From Halocafeteria seosinensis (taxonomy: Eukaryota; Sar; Bigyra; Bicosoecida): 17,851 bases of DNA. The stretch covers positions 1 to 17,851 of the forward strand of contig LVLI01000688.1 in the NCBI GenBank assembly GCA_001687465.1, read 5' to 3'. Below the pieces are notes generated by a model. It was not told the origin of the DNA. It made no database searches and was given only the letters and a program-made list of their open reading frames with translations. This document shows, in pieces, positions 10,923 to 17,851 of the stretch (position 1 is the first letter of the stretch; each line of letters opens with the position of its first letter). A program made the translations under genes and the position numbers.

Positions 10923-11147
10923 ACACACACACATATCTGTAACAGATAGCCCACCGAAAAGACAGTGAGCTCCCTTCGGCATCGTCAAAATCTTGCAACT
11001 TGTGCACTTCCGTTGTACAGTAAAGCTTGCTATTGTTGTAACGAGTCTATACGTCGTGCTCAGTTTTAGGTGTTGGAATTACACTGTACAGCGATCAGTT
11101 CAGGTGCTGAAAGTAACACACACATATATGTGACAGATAGCCCACCG
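10923..11147. repeat. Two diverged direct repeats of about 32 bases
   Basis: Copies begin near 10923 and 11116, about 193 bases apart. Each reads ACACACACATAT, then TGT, one or two variable bases, then ACAGATAGCCCACCG. Only about two positions differ over 31 bases. Further short echoes (AGGTGTTG, AGGTGCTGAAAG, GGTGTTGAAAAT) occur from 11068 to 11210, suggesting an older, eroded tandem array. Confidence 0.7.
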
Positions 11148-12139
11148 GCCGGGGAGTATTTAGGTGTAGGTTCAGCCGATGAAAATTTCGCAATTCGGGT
11201 GTTGAAAATACCCCTCTAATCCATCATGTCACGCAGCTGGGAATAACTTAACCATTCCGAATGTGTCCACCGGCTTGAAAATACGGGTAATCTCTTTCGA
11301 ATGTGCCATAAAAATAATGAATTGCTCCCGTTGGCGTTGCATCTAACCCCAACCGCTTGTTTCGGTGACAATCATGCAATATACAGCGGCGCAGCCAGTA
11401 AGCGGCTCGTCTGCATATCATGTGTATTCCCTGCTAGCTTACACATACAAGCAAATTTACTGTACTTATAGTATGTTGAGACATTGTTCACCGCTGGAAG
11501 ATCACCCCTGACTGGCTCTATCGCAAACGTTGGGTGTGCCTCGTCATGGCAACTCGTCTGGGGGGAGTACCGCTCGTTACGCGGATGCAGTCGAGAACAA
11601 TGTTCGCGGACCCTTCTTGTACCTACGCAAAAAAATTCTTGACATCGAGCATATGTTCAGCCGATAACCGACCACTCTAGCTGATCGACTGGGTATGTAC
11701 TCAACTGACTACAATTTGAGAGCGGTTCTGAATATCCCAAAGCAACTACAAAAACTCATACTAGTACTGGTTAGGTAGACAAAACATCACTAGCCGGGAG
11801 TGGTCCACCACAGGAAAACAGAAGACGACTTGTCCTATTCCAATTGGTTTGAGCAGCCGCAGATCACCAGTCAGCGACCACACAGACTCAATGCTGAGGG
11901 GCAGCTCAGGTGTTCGGTGAAGATACGCGGCTCACTAAGCGTGAGCTTTCCCATTTTCATTACGTTTGCCCCAATGCCCTCTTCGAAGGGTGGGATTTCC
12001 GGTTATGGCATTCATTCGAAATGTTCGCTACCCATCCTTGCTAGAAGTACATAAAGCAAAAAAACCACTTGGGAGAGCAACTCTCCGATTAATCTGAAAT
12101 CCAGATCTAAGGTAGAATAATGCTTGATACGGTGACGGC

Positions 12140-15100
12140 CTACGATTCGCCGAGTACGCATCGAAGAGACTTCGCCCAAACTTCTTCAAACGAGTGAATA
12201 ACTTCACCTACATTTTCATCTCGCTGCTTGGATAAAGAGAACCCTATCGAAATTATCGTCTGGTCTGACAGCTTCGACAGACTGTCGGCTTCCTCGAGTA
12301 GCTGAGCCGAGAGAGCGGAGCGCAAGGCCGATGCTTGCTGGGCACATAGTATATTTCCGGGACTGTGACTTTTTGACCTTTCAAAAAATGTCAAAGCAAG
12401 AGATTCTTGGTGCACTGTCTTCCGGTTACGCAACGGTAGCTCCTTCAATCGACTAAGAAATTCTACAGTTTGCTGTAAGGATTCACGTTCGTTGTATAGG
12501 AGATGCATCGCTGAGTCATACCACAGTCGAAACTCAAGACTGTCACGTGCTCGAAGTCGCAGCAGGTTCACGTCAAACAGCCAAACGAGTGGAGAATCCG
12601 ATTGCTTTTCTGAATCGAAGAAATCGAATTCTCTTGTTGCTTGGGATGAGTGTTCGATGCCATCGTCATCACCTAACTCGGCATCTGAGAGTTGTCCGGT
12701 TTTAGGCTTCCTCTTCTCTTTAAACGACTGCAAGAACTTCTTAAGACGTCCCGATTTTCCGGGATCTCTCGTCGAAGCACTATGGATGCCGCTGTGGATG
12801 CCCCGTCGAACATCTTTCGCATGGTGACGACAAAGCTGCAGTCTGACGTAGTAGAAGGAGGGATCCACCGAGGTAACGGCTTCGTCGTGGCGCTGTTGTT
12901 TCCGGTAAATGTTACCAATAGAATGACCATGAGTAGCGAAAACGACAAGGTCATCGGTGTCATTCGGTGAAAGAACCATGAGTGCCGGAGAGGTACTTTT
13001 TACAGGTTGATCGCGCGGATCGCGAAACACACTAGTGCTGCTGTCAAGTTCTTCTGCTGGAGAGACCTGAGAGTCAAGGACGACGGATGCCCGTACCAAA
13101 GTACCAATGGATTTTTCCTGGAACGCAGAGGTTTGAAATTCGCAATAAAGCGTGTATAGCCATTCATCGCTCGATTCGAGGCGATTGGGGCATGGACACT
13201 TCGCGATCCGATGGCAAAGCGTTTTCGGGACAACCGACAGATAGCGTTGGACACTGCCTGAAAGCATAACAACAAGGCTCTTATTAGAAGCTGAAGCGGA
13301 GAGGGAGCTACTAAACAAGAGTTCTCGGGAGAAAACACCCGCATCAAGTTTTCTTGATGAGCCAAGAACAGCCTCTTGAGTTTGAGCTAAGTGTATACCT
13401 GCTGTAACGGGACATTGCTCCGTTCCCAGTGCGGTCCTATCCGAGCAAAATTTCGCGTACATTCTGCCCGTGATTTCCGTTGCAGCAAGGAGGGCTCTGT
13501 CCGCTGCCTTGTGTCCACGACCATGCTGCAGGGTCTTCAGCGAGACTCCCAAAAATTCAACGCTATTGTTCTCGTCGGGTCCATCATCTGAAGCATCCTC
13601 CGGACCTAGCAACCATCGAGGTGCTTCAAAAATGAATGGGACATAAGGCAACGAGCCCAAAGCGCCCTCCGTCTTTACATGCGAGGAAGAACAAGAACCG
13701 ATACTCATGCACACTCTCCTACCAAGTTGTTTCCACTGTTCGCTCAAATTAGCATCTCTAGGCAACGTTGCCTTGCATGGAACATGTTGCTGCCAATCTT
13801 TAATTACTGCAGGATGCGCAGATACACTGGATTTATGAGATTGAGTAGGTCCTGTTTCGGAACAATCATCAGGTGTGCTTTCTGGGCCCCCTTCACTAAG
13901 CACTCCATCAGAGTCCGGTATAGACTCCCGCGGTGTGGCGGTATCGGAGGGGTCGTCGGAGGTTTGAGAATCTACTTTCCATATTCCAAAAACTCCTGTT
14001 ACCCCATTTGAGAGAACACTCCCTCTGCATTTGTGAATCACCTGGTGTATTTCACTAATAGTTTCATTTCGTTTCCTTTCAACGTCTTCCGATATGCCAT
14101 CTCTAGTGAGGTCTTCGCTGAGACGAAAATGCACGAGTACTACATTAACAGTGGTTCCCTCGGAAAGTACATCTAACTCCCCTTGCCGATTTAACTTTTG
14201 AGTGATTATTCGAGCACCAGTCTCCCCGAAACCCATGCGCAACAAATCTCCGATAGCCAGGAACATTCTCGTCAGGTAAACAATCTCCAGAGCTTGATCG
14301 CTATTCCTTGAAGGATCTCGAACAGCATCCGCCAATGCAGGAGACGCTACTTCATATAGGTTTAATTGTTTCAAGGGATGCTGAGAAATAGACTTTACTA
14401 CAGAGACCATATCTCTGACAGGACGGAGAATCAGCGTTGAAACATCCAAGTAGAAAGACAACGCTGCCAACAACAGTACCCCCATGATTACGAGCGTCAG
14501 TCCAATTGTCGATCCGGCCAAGCTTTGGATAGGTTTACGATGATCAAAGCGAGCGATCGTTCTAGTCCGACCACCCCCTTCCTCCGTTATGTATTCAATC
14601 TTTCCCACTTCATAGCTCCGCAAGGAAGACAAAGAGTCCCTACTGCTAATTCTGATATTTTCATTAATCTTCAAGCTTAACAGAGGGGGTTTTGCGAGAT
14701 CCCGCAATTCCTCAATGCCAAGTGACAGCGATTGCTCGCTAGCTGCTTGTGACAGTTCATGCACTGAACCTACCAGAAAACGATTCGTGGATCGGGTTTC
14801 CTCAAAAGTCAGCAAACTAAAGGAGACCGCCATCAAAAGGACCCCGATTACGACTCGTTGAGTCGTTAAGTCATTCAAAGTGGCCCCGATTCGTGAGTCA
14901 GTTCCAAGGGACTCTGAATAGCTACCGGTCTTACTCGAAAATTTTTTCAATGCAGTACTTTGTTTGGTGTCGATCATCTCCGGACTATCCTCAAAGTTCC
15001 CGAAAACAGAAGAAAGGGCCTTCTGAAAATGTCCACGAGCCCTATTTACCAGCTGAGAAGTTGTTATGTTCATGTTCTCCGTTTCTGAAACACCGGAGAG

Positions 15101-16315
15101 TTCCTTACCAATCCGAATAGTCAAATTGGCTTCGCATTCTTCGTTTCCATCGTCGCCAACTTTAGGTTGCTTTGTTGGAGCTACTGCATCAGCCTCAGGC
15201 TCGCCTTTTCGGGAGCCCCGCTTGCAGGAAAACGGACAGGAGGGGCACTGGAGGTACACCTTTCCACCCTCACCTTCAGTTCGGCATCTCTCAAATAGAA
15301 TTTGTATTACATGTACACAGTGCTTATATGACCTAGCAACACGGAAAATTCGTATTAGACGAAGGAGGCGAACGATTCTTCCAACGCTGTCTTGATTGGA
15401 CCCGGACACTCCGAGCGAAGGAGCTTCCTCACCGTTGACAATGGTTACATCAGGAGATTCGTACACGGATAGATCAACCAGCCAAGGAAGCTCTGTCAAA
15501 AGCGAAATCGTGGCGAGAAAGTCCATCCAGAAATAGAAAGAACCCAACTGTCTGCTGCTCAACGGCCCACAAACTCGGTTGGACCATTTTGTGGTTGCTT
15601 TCCAAGGGAGAGGCAAGACGTATTCCCGCTGCATAATTGGCATAACTTTAGCATCATCAATGACAAGACAGGATTTCGCCTCGAAACAAATCCCTTACCT
15701 TGCAGTGCGCCAACAGCAGTATTTCCAATATAAAGCTGAAAAAGACAATTGAGGAGAGCACTTCGAACGTCGTATCCGCACTCTTGGGAAGCCATGCGAC
15801 TCGAATATCATCCCCGAATAGAGCGTATATCGTGCATGCAGCCATAAACACCTTGAACCATACACTGCAAGCAAGTGCACTAGGAACTGTGAAGACTCCG
15901 ATCCACGCGGCGTCACAACGTCCGCCACTCACCTCTCACAGACTTCCTCTGTGAACGCTTTCATGGTAGGCCACTTGCTTTGTATCCATAATTTCCAGAC
16001 AAGCAGTTCGCAGGTGCAGTTATTTGACAATGAGCAGCATCTCTTCTCTGGAACTCCTCGACGTTGTTGAAGTCTACGCTGGTGCTCACTCTGATTCCTG
16101 CTATGTCTGGGAGAGCCAGGGGCAGTTTGGTAGACATGTTCTCCGTGTACATTGGTCTGATTGTCTCGCCTAGTGTACCTGCAGCAACAGCAGCCTGCAT
16201 ACAGAAACGCAGTCCAGGAGGTCTGCTGTTTGCTTTGAGAACGTAATCGTGGACGTTCTCGACGGATCACGGTCGCTCCATGTCCCAAGTTCCCCTGGCT
16301 TCCTGTTTCCTCCAT
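12140..16315 (-). CDS. Voltage-sensor/HAMP/class III cyclase-like membrane protein with degenerate active site
   Basis: Exons are 16315-15933, 15864-15699 and 15628-12140, about 1,345 residues. Residues 129-285 form a voltage-sensor domain: S1 with TIYALFGDDI, S2 with FILEILLL, S3 with WMDFLATISLL, and S4 with basic residues at every third position from 267 to 285. There is no pore loop or selectivity filter. A linker with CPSCPFSC (about 311-318) follows. A fifth membrane segment lies at about 442-458, an outer loop of about 100 residues, a sixth segment at 555-578, then a HAMP-like linker (ILRPVRDMVSVVKSIS). The cyclase fold starts at LLRMGFGETGARII (about 645) and ends near 1014, split by an insert of about 155 residues. 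Metal-binding and transition-state residues are replaced, so catalysis is doubtful. The tail (about 1199-1228) resembles the extension seen in related protist adenylyl cyclases. The N-terminal 127 residues and the start are uncertain. Confidence 0.8.
15629..15698 (-). other. Intron 2 of the voltage-sensor/cyclase-like gene
   Basis: A 70-base phase-0 intron: donor TGCAAG|GTAAGG at 15698, acceptor AATTATGCAG|CGG at 15629. Removal joins S2 (ILLLAHCK) to REYVLPLPWK leading into S3, restoring a continuous voltage sensor. The earlier AG (GCTAAAG) would give the wrong frame. Confidence 0.85.
15865..15932 (-). other. Intron 1 of the voltage-sensor/cyclase-like gene
   Basis: A 68-base phase-2 intron: donor GAG|GTGAGT at 15932, acceptor CTTGCTTGCAG|TGT at 15865. 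The donor is near-consensus. Removal joins FTEEVCE to SVWFKVFMAAC at the start of S1, with the Ser codon split across the junction. Confidence 0.82.
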
Positions 16316-17014
16316 ATTCCCGATACAATTAGATTGCGCGTTTGCACATGCAATGACCCAAACAATACCACCATGACATCGTGCTAGGGGTGTATATTCC
16401 CTCTGGACGGAGGACAGAGGGTCCTACAGCCGGAATCGATGCACCTCACAAATTGATTGTCGCATTTTTTGGAGACGAAAAAAAGTTTGTCGCATTACTT
16501 TCCAGGGTGCCAAAGGGGAGCTACCAGAGGCGTGTGGAAGACGGGAAAAGGGACAGCGGAGACAGAAGGAGGGCAAAACCGGAAGGGCATCAGTCCCTCG
16601 ATCATCAGCGCCAGCGCAGAGGGGAGACAGGAATCAAGTTGAACCTCAGGAACATTTCCAACTCTTCTGGGACTTCAACAAAACACGAATGGATTTCAAC
16701 ACATTGTCCACAGCACACCGGATGAACGAAGGGCATCGATTCCTCGATCATCAGTGTCAGCGGTGCATCAGGGACACACGAATCAAGTTCGTTTCCGTCT
16801 GTCTCTCGTAGACAGTCTCTGTTCTGGAACTTCAACAAAATACGAAAGGAGTTTACACTGTACTGTACATTCATTGTCTACAAATTGACTACAACACGCC
16901 AGATAAACGTTCATTTTCGCGCTCTGGTACATCTAGCAAACATGCAAACAATACACATCACACAGACTCAACTTGTGGCCAGTGCATTAGCAAGCAAGAA
17001 GGACGTCTTGGGGA
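16316..17014. other. Upstream flank of the cyclase-like gene
   Basis: This must include the promoter and 5' leader of the minus-strand cyclase-like gene. Most of it is taken up by a diverged two-copy duplication (16582-16913). I see no convincing coding sequence; open frames on either strand run through the repeats and have no recognisable domains. Confidence 0.55.
16582..16913. repeat. Diverged tandem duplication, unit about 150-185 bases
   Basis: Copy A (16582-16730) and copy B (16728-16913) both begin GAAGGGCATC, then nearly identical CCTCGATCATCAG, then GAATCAAGTT. They share a later block (TTCTGG, ACTTCAACAAAA, ACGAA) and end with ATTGTC, CACACCGGATGAACG or its variant CACGCCAGATAAACG. 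Copy B has gained extra bases. The offset at the start is 146 bases. Confidence 0.7.
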
Positions 17015-17420
17015 GGATCCTGCCAGCGACAAATCAGTTCTAACAGTACGTCCTCTTCGAGAGGAACACGCTTGGTAAGAGGGTCCTCCCAGAGGATGGC
17101 ATTAGGTTCGCGCTTGCCTTGCAGCCAGTCGCGTTCCAGCAACCAGCAACGCGTACACTGTACTTCCACGTACTTCGCAGGGTCCTCCCAGCGGAAATCG
17201 ATTCTATCACTAGGATGTCACCAGGAAGTTCTGGCAGGAACTCCCTCGTCAGAGGGTCCTCCCAGCGGAAATCAATTTCTATCAGTAGGAATTTGCAGCA
17301 GCGAAGTTCTGGCAGGAACCCTCTCGTCGAGAGGAACGCACTTGGTACGAGGGTCCTCCCAGCGGAAATCAATTCATCAGGATCGCGCTTGCGCGAAAGG
17401 TCCTCCTAGCGGACGGCATC
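17015..17420. repeat. Cluster of degenerate direct repeats, core GGTCCTCCCAGCGGAAATC
   Basis: Six copies of the core start at about 17015 (diverged), 17082, 17181, 17255, 17352 and 17399, spaced 47 to 99 bases. The three central copies share GGTCCTCCCAGCGGAAATC and continue as (A/G)ATT. A second motif, GAAGTTCTGGCAGGAAC, occurs at 17225 and 17303 and is itself partly palindromic. A third, AGAGGAAC then CTTGGTA then GAGGGTCC, occurs near 17060 and 17330 next to hairpins such as CCTCTTCGAGAGG. Open frames across it encode repeated GSSQRKSI-like peptides, a by-product of the repeat. Confidence 0.75.
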
Positions 17421-17666
17421 AAAAATGCGTAATCCCCTCCGTTCAGAGGGACTTCCTCACGCTCCTGCGGGAGGCTTTACTGGTTCGAGGGAAACCGAAG
17501 GTTTACCGAGCTATGCAAAACGGGTGGGGTGCGCGGTTCAGTGTTGGGGCACGTCGGTGGCACACGACCCCTGCGCGTGCCCGGCCATTTTTCACGGCAC
17601 ACGGGGTCCGTGCCTCGTGCCCTGTGCCTGTGCCTACCCCACCTTCACAAATTCTCTTCCAAGGGG

Positions 17667-17693
17667 TATTAGGACCTATTAGGACCTAATAAA
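17667..17693. repeat. Perfect 10-bp tandem duplication followed by AATAAA
   Basis: TATTAGGACC occurs twice in tandem (17667-17686), followed at once by TAATAAAG, so AATAAA is at 17688-17693 on the plus strand. It may be a chance poly(A)-like hexamer; no plus-strand gene ending here is supported. Confidence 0.5.
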
Positions 17694-17720
17694 GCTCATA
17701 TTGTAATGGTAAACGATGTT

Positions 17721-17851
17721 TCATTGATAAAAAATGGGAATATGTGGAAGTTCTAGTTGGAACTGGCCCTCAGTCGAGCTCAATCTCTCCTCAGCGCCCA
17801 CAGACAGAGTCTCGGTCTCAGCTTTCTCAATGGGATTCTCATCCGCATCAT
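17721..17851 (-). CDS. Possible 3' end of another gene, partial
   Basis: On the minus strand the frame is open from the window edge to a TGA at 17723-17721, giving about 42 residues. It starts DADENPIEKAETETLS and ends LPHIPIFYQ. The composition is acidic and protein-like, but an open run this short can arise by chance. I recognise no family. If real, it continues the head-to-tail minus-strand order of the three preceding genes. Confidence 0.28.
   Translation of the reverse strand, partial: DADENPIEKAETETLSVGAEERLSSTEGQFQLELPHIPIFYQ

Larger units (their letters stand above)
10346..12139. other. Intergenic region with repeats, no clear gene
   Basis: About 1.8 kb lie between the 3' end of the cyclase-like gene and the start of the low-complexity gene, both on the minus strand. 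Open frames here are under 90 codons and carry no recognisable domains. A TATAAAAG box sits at 10502-10509 on the plus strand with no recognised gene after it. GT and CA tracts and a diverged direct repeat are listed separately. I looked for tRNA, snRNA and 5S rRNA hallmarks and found none. Confidence 0.6.

Noticed and set aside
10346-12139. tRNA, snRNA, 5S rRNA or snoRNA genes in the long gap
   Set aside because: I scanned for tRNA B-box (GGTTCGA-type) pairs and for U1, U2, U4, U5 and U6 signature stretches by eye and found none. A few C/D-box-like heptamers were too weak to call.
12140-15643. Calling the large minus-strand gene a voltage-gated potassium channel
   Set aside because: S1-S4 are clear, but there is no pore loop or selectivity filter; later segments flank a long loop and a HAMP-like linker before a cyclase fold.
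12140-15643. Calling the large minus-strand gene a decayed pseudogene
   Set aside because: The frame is open over 1,160 codons, splice sites are canonical, and scaffold and S4 residues are kept in register. Substitutions concentrate at catalytic positions.
17072-17689. Plus-strand open frame of 205 codons with repeated GSSQRKSI-like peptides
   Set aside because: The repeated peptides follow from the DNA repeats, and they occur in more than one frame. The remainder has no protein-like character.
16316-17851. Transposon or CRISPR array in the repeat-rich right end
   Set aside because: Repeats are degenerate, irregularly spaced and without unique spacers of constant length. I see no terminal inverted repeats, target-site duplications or transposase or reverse-transcriptase coding.

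Overview
This window is nuclear DNA from a eukaryote. Coding sequences are interrupted by short GT-AG introns of 67 to 87 bases, and the proteins are eukaryotic in kind: a TFIIIC subunit, a multidomain inositol 5-phosphatase, and a membrane protein with a voltage sensor fused to a class III cyclase-like domain. All six introns I can place lie in the 5' third of their genes, as in intron-poor genomes. The voltage-sensor/cyclase architecture is, from memory, one of protists and algae (oomycetes, diatoms, ciliates, apicomplexans). A unicellular alga or other protist fits best; I cannot name the group.

Layout, left to right. At 1-2710 (+) lies the 3' part of a gene for the TPR subunit of TFIIIC (GTF3C3/Tfc4 type), with one intron and its 5' end outside the window. 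A convergent gene at 2800-7337 (-) encodes a 1,463-residue inositol polyphosphate 5-phosphatase in three exons. An intergenic stretch of about 950 bases (7338-8286) contains a nested inverted repeat. A two-exon gene at 8287-10345 (-) encodes a 658-residue low-complexity protein that I do not recognise. A second intergenic stretch (10346-12139, about 1.8 kb) holds a diverged direct repeat and GT/CA tracts. At 12140-16315 (-) is a three-exon gene for a protein of about 1,345 residues with a voltage sensor, two further membrane segments, a HAMP-like linker and a class III cyclase fold. The right end (16316-17851) is repeat-rich: a diverged duplication at 16582-16913 and six copies of a short degenerate motif at 17015-17420. 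The last 131 bases may hold the 3' end of another minus-strand gene.

The three complete genes run head-to-tail on the minus strand and meet the TFIIIC gene tail-to-tail with 89 bases between stop codons. There is no operon. Two of the genes concern membrane signalling (phosphoinositide turnover and a voltage/cyclase-type receptor), but nothing in the sequence links them functionally.

The most notable observation is that the cyclase-like domain aligns without gaps to class III cyclase motifs through several blocks, yet both metal-binding Asp positions and both transition-state positions (Asn and Arg) are replaced. The frame is open for over 1,160 codons and the splice sites are intact. It therefore looks like a maintained voltage-sensor-linked pseudocyclase rather than a dead gene.
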